DNA of 10,048 nt from Actinomycetes bacterium (lineage in GTDB: Bacteria > Actinomycetota > Actinomycetes > Mycobacteriales > Mycobacteriaceae), in assembly GCA_022600695.1 (NCBI GenBank), contig JAHZJY010000202.1:1-10048 (forward strand). The letters are read 5' to 3'. Below are positions 1 through 8,463 of this stretch, one piece after another (position 1 is the first letter of the stretch; every line of letters starts with the position of its first letter). A program made the position numbers and the translations under genes. Below the pieces are notes generated by a model. The model had not been told where the DNA came from. It saw nothing but the letters and a program-made list of their open reading frames with translations, and searched no databases.

Positions 1-591
1 GGTGTGCCCAGCGGGGTCCAGCTGTTCTGGGAGGCCATCACCACCCAGATGCGCGGTCAGATCGAGGCGGCCATCGGTATGAAAGTCGCCCCGTTCGCGC
101 TGCCGATGGCGGTGGCACTGTTCGTCTTCATCCTGATCGCGAACTGGATCGCGGTGTTCCCGTGGCAGTACGGCACCGCCGGCGGCGGGTCTCATGAGGT
201 GCTGAAAGCACCCGCGGGAGATATCAACTTCGCGTTGGCGCTCGCGCTGTTCGTGTTCCTCTGCTACCACGCGGCCGGGATCTGGCGTCGTGGACTGATC
301 GGTCACCCGATCAAGGTGCTCAAAGGCCATGTGTCGTTCCTGATGCCGATCAATATCGTCGAGGAACTGGCCAAGCCGATCTCGCTGTCGCTCCGTCTTT
401 TCGGCAATATCTTCGCCGGCGGCATCATGGTGGCGCTGATCGCGCTGTTCCCGCCGTACATCATGTGGGCGCCCAATGCGATCTGGAAGTCTTTCGACCT
501 GTTCGTCGGCCTGATCCAGGCGTTCATCTTCTCGCTGCTGACGATTCTGTACTTCAGTCAGGCGATGGAACTGGAAGAGGAGCACCACTAG
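1..591 (+). CDS. atpB: F1Fo ATP synthase subunit a (partial, 5' end outside window)
   Basis: Subunit a of the membrane Fo sector forms the two proton half-channels and faces the rotating c-ring. The visible 196 codons read in frame from base 1. The GTG at 4 is an internal valine rather than the start, because the mycobacterial protein has roughly 55 more N-terminal residues including the first membrane helix. Counting from that valine, hydrophobic segments lie near 29-52, 76-92, 135-152 and 164-185. The motif SLSLRLFGN carries the essential stator arginine at 131 (E. coli Arg210), which interacts with the c-subunit glutamate. The C-terminus [13 protein letters not shown] closely matches mycobacterial AtpB. 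It ends 107 nt before atpE, the usual a-c order. The family assignment is very secure; only the upstream limit is unknown. Confidence 0.97.
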   Translation, partial: GVPSGVQLFWEAITTQMRGQIEAAIGMKVAPFALPMAVALFVFILIANWIAVFPWQYGTAGGGSHEVLKAPAGDINFALALALFVFLCYHAAGIWRRGLIGHPIKVLKGHVSFLMPINIVEELAKPISLSLRLFGNIFAGGIMVALIALFPPYIMWAPNAIWKSFDLFVGLIQAFIFSLLTILYFSQAMELEEEHH

Positions 592-610
592 GACCTGCTC
601 ACCCCATGAC

Positions 611-623
611 CCCGAGCAGCGGG
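611..623 (+). other. Small GC hairpin in atpB-atpE spacer
   Basis: CCCG (611-614) and CGGG (620-623) can pair around a 5-nt loop. The stem is only 4 bp, so this may be chance. It is the first of two dyads in the 107-nt spacer. I see no T-tract after it and do not read it as a terminator. Confidence 0.2.
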
Positions 624-660
624 ATACCCCTGCGTGTTCGAACCTGAACGACCCACAGCC

Positions 661-679
661 CTGGTAGCAGACCTACCAG
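661..679 (+). promoter_or_regulatory. Hairpin immediately upstream of the atpE ribosome binding site
   Basis: CTGGTAG (661-667) and CTACCAG (673-679) form a perfect 7-bp inverted repeat with a 5-nt loop, ending 5 nt before the Shine-Dalgarno of atpE. No T-run follows, so it is not a typical intrinsic terminator. Possible roles are mRNA stabilisation at a processing site, partial attenuation between atpB and atpE, or an aid to translation initiation. E. coli atpE is known to have an upstream translational enhancer, but a shared mechanism here is only inference. Confidence 0.5.
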
Positions 680-684
680 CAATC

Positions 685-692
685 AAGGAGGA
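685..692 (+). promoter_or_regulatory. Strong Shine-Dalgarno for atpE
   Basis: AAGGAGGA lies 6 nt before the ATG at 699 and is the best anti-16S match in the operon. The c subunit is needed in many copies per enzyme (nine in mycobacteria), so a strong site here fits the stoichiometry. It also fixes the start of atpE. Confidence 0.85.
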
Positions 693-695
693 TAA

Positions 696-950
<255 letters not shown>

Positions 951-956
951 CCCACG

Positions 957-1478
957 ATGGGCTCAGCAATAGGAGAGGCCGGCGTCACCCTGCTGGCGGC
1001 TGGGGAAGACGGCGACACCAGCAACTTCCTCATCCCCAACGGCACCTTCTTCTTCGTGCTGGCCATCTTCTTGATCGTCCTGGCCGTGATTGCCAAGTTT
1101 GTGGTGCCGCCGATCCTGGAGGTGCTGGGCGAGCGCGAGCGGATGGTGGCCAAGACCACCGAGGACAACCGCACGGCCGCCGATCAGGAGGCCGCCGCTG
1201 ATGCCGACTACCGCAAGGAGTTGGCGCTGGGGCGGTCTGAGGCCGCTGTCATTCGGGACGAGGCCCGGGCCGAGGGGCGCGCGGTCGTGGACGAGAAACG
1301 AGCGCGGGCCAACGAAGAGGTCGCCGACACCGTGCAAGCAGCCAACGAAGAACTCAAACTGGGCAGTGATGCGATCGCCGACGAACTGCGCGCATCGGTG
1401 GACACCTTGTCTGCGACGCTGGCCAGTCGGGTGCTCGGAGTAGACGTGACGAGCACGTCGGTGACGACGGGACGGTAA
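957..1478 (+). CDS. atpF: F1Fo ATP synthase subunit b
   Basis: Subunit b (173 residues) is one arm of the peripheral stalk that holds the alpha3beta3 head still against the rotor. A short N-terminal segment is followed by one membrane helix at about 31-53, then a long charged helix (about 55-160, rich in Glu, Arg, Ala) expected to pair with the b part of the b-delta fusion. The motif [12 protein letters not shown] at 22-33 matches mycobacterial AtpF, and the ATG at 957 puts it the same distance from the start as in M. tuberculosis, which supports this start. There is no Shine-Dalgarno before the ATG; it lies 6 nt after the atpE stop, so translational coupling is likely. A purine-rich AGGAGAGG sits just inside the gene but no suitable in-frame start follows it. 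Confidence 0.95.
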   Translation: MGSAIGEAGVTLLAAGEDGDTSNFLIPNGTFFFVLAIFLIVLAVIAKFVVPPILEVLGERERMVAKTTEDNRTAADQEAAADADYRKELALGRSEAAVIRDEARAEGRAVVDEKRARANEEVADTVQAANEELKLGSDAIADELRASVDTLSATLASRVLGVDVTSTSVTTGR

Positions 1479-1483
1479 CGGCA

Positions 1484-2830
1484 ATGCCAACATTCCTGCC
1501 AACATTCATCGGAAACCTCATCGGTTTCGCGCTGGTCGCGTGGCTCGTGATGAAGTTCGTCGTACCGCTGATGCGCCGCCTGATGGTCAAACAGCAGGAG
1601 GCGGTTCGAACCCAGCTCGAGGAGAGTGCCGCCGCCACCCAGCGGCTGGCGGCGGCCGATGAGCACCACGCCCAGCGGGTCGAGGAGGGCCGGGTCGACG
1701 CCCGGCATGTCGTCGAGGAGGCCCGGTCGGACTCGGTGCGTATCGCCGAGCAGCTCCGCGGTCAGGCTGATGTGGAAGCGGAGCGGATCAAAGTTCAAGG
1801 TGGACAGCAGGTCTCCCTGCTGCGTTCGCAAACGCTCCGGCAGCTTCGTGGTGAGCTCGGCAGTGAGTCGGTTCGGCGGGCTGGCGAGATCGTCCGGGCC
1901 CACGTAGCCGATCCGCAGGCCCGCGCGGCCACCGTGGATCGGTTCATCGACGATTTGGACGCGATGGCTCCGGCCGCGTTCACTCCTGAGATCGGCTCGT
2001 CGGGCATGCGCTCGGCCAGCCGCGACGCTCAGAGCGCGCTGGTTGAGCGGTTCACCGCGCTGGCCGGCTCGATGTCGCCGGCGGAGCTGTCTACCCTCGC
2101 TGCCGAATTGGTCTCGGTGGACACCCTGCTGCTGAGTGAGCCGATTCTTGCCCGGCATCTCGCGGAGGCGACCGGGGAGACCGCGGCCAAGCAGCAGATG
2201 CTGTCGCGGCTGCTGGCCGGCAAGGTCGGGGCCAACACCCTGGAGGTGCTCAACGCCGCGGTCTCGGTGCGCTGGTCGAGGACCGCCGACCTTGGCGCGG
2301 CTGTCGAGCACATCGCCCGACTGTCGCTGCTGGTCCGCGCTGACCGGGAGAACCAGGCCGACGAGGTCGCCGAACAGCTGTTCCGGTTCGGCCGCGTCCT
2401 CAATGCCCAGCCCAGACTGAGTTCACTTCTCAGCGACTACTCCCAGCCGGCCCGGCAACGAGTCGCACTGCTGGGCTCCGTTCTCGCCCATGCCGGTGGG
2501 GCCAACCCCACCGCCGTCGCGCTGCTGACCCAGACCGTCGAGCTGCTGCGTGGAGAGCGGGCCGACGATGCGGTGCAGGAACTCGCGGAGTTGGCGGTCG
2601 CCCATCGCGGTGAGGTCGTGGCCGAGGTCGGTGCCGCGGCCGAATTGAGCGACGCGCAGCGCCGGCGGTTGACCGAGGTGCTCACCCGGATCTACCACCA
2701 CCCCGTTTCGGTGCAGCTCACCGTCGAGCCCGAGCTGCTCGGTGGTCTGTCGGTCTCGGTCGGCGACGAGGTGATCGACGGGACGCTGTCCTCCCGGCTG
2801 GCTGCGGCCGAAATCAAGTTGCCCGACTAG
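1484..2830 (+). CDS. atpH: Fused ATP synthase subunit b-delta
   Basis: This 448-residue protein joins a second b-type stalk arm to the delta (OSCP-like) subunit, as known in mycobacteria. A membrane helix lies at about 9-29, a charged stalk helix at about 33-160, and the delta part follows to 448. Within the delta part two stretches of about 80 residues resemble each other: 201-280 (pattern [18 protein letters not shown].., then [10 protein letters not shown]) and 293-372 ([17 protein letters not shown].., then ANPTAVALL), consistent with the duplicated domain reported for mycobacterial b-delta. The C-terminal end has [15 protein letters not shown] and [20 protein letters not shown], the conserved delta C-domain. 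It starts 5 nt after atpF with no clear Shine-Dalgarno, so coupling is likely. A 12-bp duplication covers the start codon and adds four residues. Confidence 0.96.
   Translation: MPTFLPTFIGNLIGFALVAWLVMKFVVPLMRRLMVKQQEAVRTQLEESAAATQRLAAADEHHAQRVEEGRVDARHVVEEARSDSVRIAEQLRGQADVEAERIKVQGGQQVSLLRSQTLRQLRGELGSESVRRAGEIVRAHVADPQARAATVDRFIDDLDAMAPAAFTPEIGSSGMRSASRDAQSALVERFTALAGSMSPAELSTLAAELVSVDTLLLSEPILARHLAEATGETAAKQQMLSRLLAGKVGANTLEVLNAAVSVRWSRTADLGAAVEHIARLSLLVRADRENQADEVAEQLFRFGRVLNAQPRLSSLLSDYSQPARQRVALLGSVLAHAGGANPTAVALLTQTVELLRGERADDAVQELAELAVAHRGEVVAEVGAAAELSDAQRRRLTEVLTRIYHHPVSVQLTVEPELLGGLSVSVGDEVIDGTLSSRLAAAEIKLPD
1485..1508 (+). repeat. 12-bp in-frame tandem duplication at the atpH start
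   Basis: TGCCAACATTCC (1485-1496) is followed directly by TGCCAACATTCA (1497-1508), 11 of 12 bases identical. The unit equals four codons, so the protein starts M-PTFL-PTFI instead of the M-xTFI expected from the M. tuberculosis homologue. The frame and membrane helix are kept. It looks like replication slippage. Confidence 0.85.
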
Positions 2831-2913
2831 CCGCCAACGACCGGGCCCCGGAAAACCCGAACCCCGAATCCGCAGAGACACATTCGCAGAGACAAAGAGG
2901 AAGACGAAAAGCC
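2831..2913 (+). promoter_or_regulatory. atpH-atpA spacer with direct repeat and ribosome binding site
   Basis: This 83-nt spacer is the second-longest gap in the operon. It holds a small dyad CCGGGCCCCGG (2841-2851) and the direct repeat CGCAGAGACA at 2871-2880 and 2885-2894 (14-nt period). The purine-rich AGAGGAAG (2896-2903) serves as Shine-Dalgarno for the ATG at 2914, with a somewhat long spacing of about 10 nt. I see no convincing -10 TANNNT hexamer, so a separate atpA promoter is not supported. The repeat doubles a purine-rich stretch and may be a chance duplication. Confidence 0.5.
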
Positions 2914-4560
2914 ATGGCAGAGTTGACAATCTCGGCTGACGATATCGAAGGCGCCATCGCGAGTTACGTCTCGAGCTTCGAGGCGGGCACAGGTCGCGAG
3001 GAGATCGGCACCGTCATCGACGCCGGTGACGGTATCGCCCACGTCGAGGGCCTGCCCTCGGTGATGACCCAGGAGTTGCTGGAGTTCCCCGGTGGCGTGC
3101 TCGGTGTGGCGCTCAACCTCGACGAGCACAGCATCGGCGCGGTGATCCTCGGCGACTTCGAGAAGATCGAGCAGGGCCAGCAGGTCAAGCGCACCGGCGA
3201 GGTGCTCTCGGTCCCGGTGGGTGATGCATTCATGGGCCGGGTGGTCAACCCGCTCGGACAGCCGATCGACGGCCGCGGCGAGATCGCGTCGACCAAGCGG
3301 CGCGAGCTCGAACTCCAGGCGCCGTCGGTGGTGCAGCGCAAGGGCGTGACCGAACCGCTTCAGACCGGCATCAAGGCCATCGACGCGATGACCCCGATCG
3401 GGCGTGGCCAGCGCCAGCTGATCATCGGCGACCGGAAGACCGGTAAGACCGCCGTCTGTGTGGACACCATCCTCAATCAGCGGAAGAACTGGGAGACCGG
3501 CGATCCGGACAAGCAGGTCCGCTGTGTTTATGTCGCCGTCGGCCAGAAGGGCACCACCATCGCCAGCGTGCGGCGCGCGCTGGAGGAGGGCGGCGCGATG
3601 GACTACACCACGATCGTCGCAGCGCCCGCGTCCGATGCCGCCGGGTTCAAGTGGCTCGCGCCCTACACCGGCTCGACCATCGCGCAGGAGTGGATGTACG
3701 ACGGTAAGCATGTGCTGATCGTGTTCGACGATCTGACCAAGCAGGCTGAGGCCTACCGCGCGATCTCGCTGCTGCTACGGCGCCCGCCGGGTCGCGAGGC
3801 CTACCCGGGTGATGTGTTCTACCTGCACTCGCGGCTGCTGGAACGCTGCGCGAAGCTGTCCGACGAACTCGGCGGAGGCTCGATGACGGGCCTGCCGATC
3901 ATCGAGACGAAGGCCAATGACATCTCCGCGTACATCCCGACCAACGTCATCTCGATCACCGACGGTCAGTGCTTCCTGGAGACCGACCTGTTCAACCAGG
4001 GTGTTCGGCCGGCCATCAACGTCGGCGTCTCGGTGTCCCGGGTGGGTGGAGCCGCGCAGATCAAGGCCATGAAAGAGGTGGCCGGTTCGCTGCGACTGGA
4101 CCTGTCGCAGTACCGCGAACTGGAGGCCTTCGCGGCTTTCGCCTCCGACCTGGACGAGACCTCCAAGGCGCAGTTGGAACGCGGCGCCCGGCTGGTGGAG
4201 CTGCTCAAACAGCCGCAATACAGCCCGATGTCGGTCGAGGATCAGGTGGTGGCCATTTTCCTCGGCACCAAGGGCCATCTGGACTCCGTCCCGGTCGCCG
4301 ACGTCTCCCGCTTCGAGTCCGAGTTCATCGAGCACCTCAAGGCCTCCGACTCGCCGGTGCTCGGCGAGATCCACACATCGCAGAAGCTGAGCGAGGAGAC
4401 CCAGGACACCCTGGAGCGCATCGTCGCCGACTTCAAGAAGGGCTTCGCCACCACCGACGGCAGCTCGGTGGTTCCCGACGCCCACGTCGCGGCGATGGAT
4501 GAGGCCGATGTGGAGAAAGAGGCCGTTCAGGTCCGCAAGCCCGCGCCGAAGAGGAAGTAA
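2914..4560 (+). CDS. atpA: F1Fo ATP synthase subunit alpha
   Basis: Alpha (548 residues) forms, with beta, the hexameric head, and holds non-catalytic nucleotide sites and the arginine finger. The N-terminal beta-barrel is at about 25-95, the nucleotide-binding domain at about 96-385, and the helical C-domain follows. Visible motifs are the P-loop GDRKTGKT at 172-179, Walker B LIVFDD at 268-273, and Arg376 in SVSRVGGA, the conserved arginine that reaches the beta catalytic site. After the usual C-domain comes an extra polar tail (about 511-548, ending RKPAPKRK). The length and tail match the mycobacterial alpha extension, which has been linked to suppression of ATP hydrolysis. The stop TAA overlaps the atpG ATG by one base. 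Confidence 0.98.
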   Translation: MAELTISADDIEGAIASYVSSFEAGTGREEIGTVIDAGDGIAHVEGLPSVMTQELLEFPGGVLGVALNLDEHSIGAVILGDFEKIEQGQQVKRTGEVLSVPVGDAFMGRVVNPLGQPIDGRGEIASTKRRELELQAPSVVQRKGVTEPLQTGIKAIDAMTPIGRGQRQLIIGDRKTGKTAVCVDTILNQRKNWETGDPDKQVRCVYVAVGQKGTTIASVRRALEEGGAMDYTTIVAAPASDAAGFKWLAPYTGSTIAQEWMYDGKHVLIVFDDLTKQAEAYRAISLLLRRPPGREAYPGDVFYLHSRLLERCAKLSDELGGGSMTGLPIIETKANDISAYIPTNVISITDGQCFLETDLFNQGVRPAINVGVSVSRVGGAAQIKAMKEVAGSLRLDLSQYRELEAFAAFASDLDETSKAQLERGARLVELLKQPQYSPMSVEDQVVAIFLGTKGHLDSVPVADVSRFESEFIEHLKASDSPVLGEIHTSQKLSEETQDTLERIVADFKKGFATTDGSSVVPDAHVAAMDEADVEKEAVQVRKPAPKRK

Positions 4561-5486
4561 TGGCAGCGACACTGCGCGAATTGCGCGGACGTATCCGTTC
4601 GGCCGGGTCGATCAAGAAGATCACCAAGGCCCAGGAACTGATCGCCACCTCCCGCATCGCGAAGGCTCAGGCTCGGGTGGAGGCGGCCCGGCCCTACTCG
4701 GCCGAGATCACCAACATGCTCACCGACCTGGCGGCCGAGTCCGCACTGGACCACCCGCTGCTGGTGGCACGGGAGAACCCGAGGCGGGCCGCGGTGCTGG
4801 TGGTCTCTTCCGATCGCGGGCTGTGCGGTGCCTACAACGCCAATGTGTTGCGCCGCGCTGAGGAACTCATCTCGCTGCTGCGGGAGGAGGGCAAGACGCC
4901 GGTGCTGTACGTGGTCGGTCGTAAGGCCCTGGGCTACTTCAGTTTCCGGAACTGGGACATCACCGAGTCGTGGATCGGCTTCTCGGACAGGCCGACTTAC
5001 GAACAGTCCCAGGAGATCGCCGACGCTTTGGTGGCAGCCTTCCTGGCCGGCGCTGATGACGACGGGGAGGGCCCGGGGGACGACGGCATCTTCGGTGTGG
5101 ACGAGTTGCATATCGTGTTCACCGAGTTCCGGTCGATGCTGGCGCAGGTCGCGGAAGCCAGGCGCATCGCGCCGATGGAGGTCGAGTACGTCGAGGAAGA
5201 GGCCGGGTTGCACACCCTGTTCTCCTTTGAGCCCGACGCCACCACCTTGTTCGAGTCGCTGCTGCCGCGCTATGTGGCGACCCGGATCTTTTCCGCGCTG
5301 CTTGAGGCATCGGCGTCGGAGTCGGCATCCCGGCGTCGCGCCATGAAGGCGGCCTCGGACAACGCCGATGATCTGATCAAGGTCCTCACTCTGATGGCCA
5401 ACCGTGAGCGTCAGGCGCAGATCACCCAGGAAATCAGCGAAATCGTCGGTGGCGCAAACGCGCTGGCCGACGCCGCGAAGAAATAA
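4560..5486 (+). CDS. atpG: F1Fo ATP synthase subunit gamma (central shaft)
   Basis: Gamma (308 residues) is the rotating shaft that couples the c-ring to catalysis. The N-terminal helix ([25 protein letters not shown], roughly 5-29) and the C-terminal helix (about 256-300, with ARG-rich start and [22 protein letters not shown] end) form the coiled coil inside the head. The globular part includes [11 protein letters not shown] at 83-93. Residues about 165-178 form an acidic, glycine-rich insertion ([14 protein letters not shown]), the mycobacterium-specific gamma loop near the c-ring. The ATG overlaps the atpA stop (TAATG), and GAGGA at 4551-4555 inside atpA is the ribosome binding site, so the two genes are translationally coupled. 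Confidence 0.97.
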   Translation: MAATLRELRGRIRSAGSIKKITKAQELIATSRIAKAQARVEAARPYSAEITNMLTDLAAESALDHPLLVARENPRRAAVLVVSSDRGLCGAYNANVLRRAEELISLLREEGKTPVLYVVGRKALGYFSFRNWDITESWIGFSDRPTYEQSQEIADALVAAFLAGADDDGEGPGDDGIFGVDELHIVFTEFRSMLAQVAEARRIAPMEVEYVEEEAGLHTLFSFEPDATTLFESLLPRYVATRIFSALLEASASESASRRRAMKAASDNADDLIKVLTLMANRERQAQITQEISEIVGGANALADAAKK

Positions 5487-5505
5487 GCCCCGTCGGAAAG
5501 CTTAG

Positions 5506-6957
<1,452 letters not shown>

Positions 6958-6981
6958 GCGGCGAGCGAGAGGTGACCTGAG

Positions 6982-7347
6982 ATGGCCGAACTGGACGTCG
7001 CTATCGTCGCCGTCGAACGCAAGATCTGGTCGGGTAAGGGGACCTTCGTGTTCACCCGCACCACCTCCGGCGAGATCGGCATCCTGCCCGAGCACATCCC
7101 CGTGGTGGCGCGGCTTGTCGACGACGCCATGGTGCGGGTCGAGCGCGAAGGTGAGGACGACCTGCGGATCGCCGTTGACGGAGGTTACTTGTCCGTCACT
7201 GAGGCAGGCGTGACGATCCTGGCCGAGTCCGCCGAGTTTGCGTCCGAGATCGACGAGGCTCAGGCCAAGTCCGACGCCGACTCCGACGACCCGCAGACGG
7301 CCGCCCGCGGCCGGGCCCGGCTACGGGCGCTCGGCCAGCTGGACTGA
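6982..7347 (+). CDS. atpC: F1Fo ATP synthase subunit epsilon
   Basis: Epsilon (121 residues) sits at the foot of the central shaft and links gamma to the c-ring. The N-terminal beta-sandwich covers about 1-84, with the typical [16 protein letters not shown] at 30-45 and [16 protein letters not shown] at 67-82. The C-terminal part (about 88-121) is short and begins with an acidic stretch ([13 protein letters not shown]). It is shorter than in E. coli (about 138 residues), as is usual for mycobacteria. GAGAGGTG (6967-6974) is the likely ribosome binding site. It lies 24 nt after atpD and 13 nt before the DUF2550 gene. Confidence 0.96.
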   Translation: MAELDVAIVAVERKIWSGKGTFVFTRTTSGEIGILPEHIPVVARLVDDAMVRVEREGEDDLRIAVDGGYLSVTEAGVTILAESAEFASEIDEAQAKSDADSDDPQTAARGRARLRALGQLD

Positions 7348-7360
7348 ACCGGGTCGGCCG

Positions 7361-7804
7361 ATGAGCGCGTCGATGGCGGTCATGGTCGCGCTGGTCGGTG
7401 TTCTGCTCCTGGTCGTGCTGGCACTCAGTTACCGGCTCTGGAAGCTCGGGCAGGGCGGCACTCCGGCGATTCTTCGGGACACTCCCGCGGACGGCGGCCA
7501 CGGCTGGCGTCACGGCGTGATTCGGTACCGCGGCGACGAGGCCCGCTTCTATCAGCTCTCGAGCCTGCGGTTGTGGCCGGACCGCCGGCTCGGCCGACGC
7601 GGACTGGAGGTCGTCTCCCGTCGGAGTCCGTGTGGCGACGAATTCGACATCATGACCGAGGAGATCCTGGTGCTGGCCCTCCAGGACAGCACCGGCGGGC
7701 AGGGCCGGGCCTACGAAATGGCGCTGGACCGGGGCGCACTGACGGCGTTCCAGTCCTGGGTCGAATCCCGGCCGTCGCCGAGGGCTCGGCGGCGCACCGT
7801 CTGA
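7361..7804 (+). CDS. DUF2550 family membrane-anchored protein (function unknown)
   Basis: This 147-residue protein resembles what I recall of M. tuberculosis Rv1312, a DUF2550 protein, along its whole length. A single membrane helix lies at about 5-25 (MAVMVALVGVLLLVVLALSY), followed by basic RLWKLG, which suggests an N-in or signal-anchor arrangement. The soluble part carries GGHGWRHGVIRYRG (45-58), FYQLSSLRLWPDRRL (63-77), a GDEFDIMTEE stretch (92-101) and a basic C-terminus RARRRTV. The start at 7361 was chosen because it lies 13 nt after atpC and the homologue starts MSA there too; an in-frame ATG at 7238 lies inside atpC and would give a non-homologous extension. There is no good Shine-Dalgarno, so it probably depends on atpC translation. 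Its position suggests a link to ATP synthase, but no biochemical role can be read from the sequence. Confidence 0.9.
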   Translation: MSASMAVMVALVGVLLLVVLALSYRLWKLGQGGTPAILRDTPADGGHGWRHGVIRYRGDEARFYQLSSLRLWPDRRLGRRGLEVVSRRSPCGDEFDIMTEEILVLALQDSTGGQGRAYEMALDRGALTAFQSWVESRPSPRARRRTV

Positions 7805-7838
7805 GCGGCCGCTACCCGGCGGTCCCCGCGTCGCCGGG
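7805..7838. terminator. Possible bidirectional terminator between converging genes
   Basis: Between and just beyond the converging stop codons lie the palindrome GCGGCCGC (7805-7812) and a perfect 7-bp inverted repeat, CCCGGCG (7815-7821) with CGCCGGG (7832-7838), around a 10-nt loop. Neither has a T-tract on either strand, so it would be a GC-only, T-less structure at best. The second hairpin lies inside the end of the adenosyltransferase gene. Transcription from both sides must end here or run into the opposite gene. Confidence 0.35.
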
Positions 7839-8402
7839 TCCGCCCGGCCGCCACAAAACATCGGCGCCCCCATTGGCCACCCGGCACAGGATGAACAGCA
7901 GGTCCGACAGCCGATTGAGGTAGCGGGCCGGAAGCGGGCTGACCGTGTCGGGATGGGCCTTGGCCGCGATCCACGCCGAGCGTTCCGCGCGCCGGGCCAC
8001 CGTCCGGGCCACGTGCAGCAGGGCCGACAGTGCCGTGCCGCCGGGCAGGATGAACGATTTCAGCGCCGGTAGTGGCTCGTTGTACTTGTCGCACCAGGCC
8101 TCCACCCGGTCGATATAGGCCTCGGTGATGCGTAACGGAGGGTGTTCGGGGTTGTCCACGACGGGGGTGGACAGGTCCGCTCCGGCGTCGAAGAGGTCGT
8201 TCTGAATCCAGGTGAGCACGGTGCGGAGTTCCTCGCCCGGATCGCCGATGGACACCGCGACGCCGATGGCGGCGTTGGTTTCGTCGCAGTCTGCGTACGC
8301 GATCAGCCGCGGGTCATCCTTGTCGACTCGCGAGAAATCGCTGAGACTGGATGTGCCGTCGTCACCGGTCCGGGTATAAATGCGGGTCAGATGTACTGCC
8401 AT
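7812..8402 (-). CDS. pduO: PduO-type ATP:cob(I)alamin adenosyltransferase
   Basis: The enzyme transfers the adenosyl group of ATP to cob(I)alamin, making adenosylcobalamin for enzymes such as methylmalonyl-CoA mutase. The 196-residue protein has the N-terminal ATP motif IYTRTGDDGTSSL (8-20), SFILPGG (116-122), the catalytic helix RTVARRAER with Arg133, Arg137, Arg138 and Glu140 (human MMAB Arg186, Arg190, Arg191, Glu193), and NRLSDLLFILCR (163-174) with Asn163 and Asp167. It matches M. tuberculosis Rv1314c; the symbol is the family name. No Shine-Dalgarno precedes the ATG (six Cs lie next to it), and TACGGT 7 nt upstream suggests a leaderless mRNA. It ends tail to tail with the DUF2550 gene, 7 nt apart. 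No key residue is missing. Confidence 0.93.
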   Translation of the reverse strand: MAVHLTRIYTRTGDDGTSSLSDFSRVDKDDPRLIAYADCDETNAAIGVAVSIGDPGEELRTVLTWIQNDLFDAGADLSTPVVDNPEHPPLRITEAYIDRVEAWCDKYNEPLPALKSFILPGGTALSALLHVARTVARRAERSAWIAAKAHPDTVSPLPARYLNRLSDLLFILCRVANGGADVLWRPGGPGDAGTAG

Positions 8403-8409
8403 GGGGGGA

Positions 8410-8415
8410 ACCGTA
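8410..8415 (-). promoter_or_regulatory. Predicted -10 of the adenosyltransferase gene (leaderless)
   Basis: Reading the reverse strand, TACGGT (8415 to 8410) fits the mycobacterial -10 pattern TANNNT and leaves 7 nt before the ATG at 8402. Transcription would then start at or next to the start codon. No clear -35 is visible. A second TANNNT (TAGTTT, 8459 to 8454) would give a leader of about 45 nt and is an alternative. Confidence 0.5.
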
Positions 8416-8451
8416 CCGGGCGGTGGGCACTGGGCCCCGCCCCGGCTCCTT

Positions 8452-8457
8452 TAAACT
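8452..8457 (+). promoter_or_regulatory. Predicted -10 of murA (leaderless)
   Basis: TAAACT fits TANNNT, and exactly 6 nt separate it from the GTG at 8464, so transcription probably starts at the start codon itself. The region before it (CGGCTCCTTT) holds no Shine-Dalgarno. The expected -35 position (about 8429-8434, ACTGGG) does not match TTGACA, which is common for mycobacterial promoters. Confidence 0.6.
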
Positions 8458-8463
8458 ATCGCC

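Noticed and set aside
4..6. GTG as start of atpB
   Set aside because: It is an internal valine; family alignment shows about 55 residues upstream, outside the window.
1208..2311. Long reverse-strand open frame (367 codons) opposite atpF and atpH
   Set aside because: It lies wholly antisense to genes with clear homology; its product is low in recognisable structure and rich in Arg, Gly, His and Pro, as expected from reading GC-rich codons backwards.
2827..3711. Reverse-strand open frame (294 codons) opposite atpA, and similar ones opposite atpG and atpD
   Set aside because: Shadows of conserved genes, with biased His/Arg/Gly composition and no ribosome binding site or known family.
7238..7360. 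Earlier in-frame ATG for the DUF2550 gene
   Set aside because: It lies inside atpC and would add 41 Arg/Pro/Thr-rich residues before the membrane helix with no resemblance to the family; the ATG at 7361 fits the homologue.
8411..8446. GC-rich imperfect dyad in the divergent spacer as an operator
   Set aside because: The arms (CCGGGCGG and CCGCCCCGG) pair only with mismatches and are the kind of GC-rich similarity expected by chance; mentioned only as a possibility.
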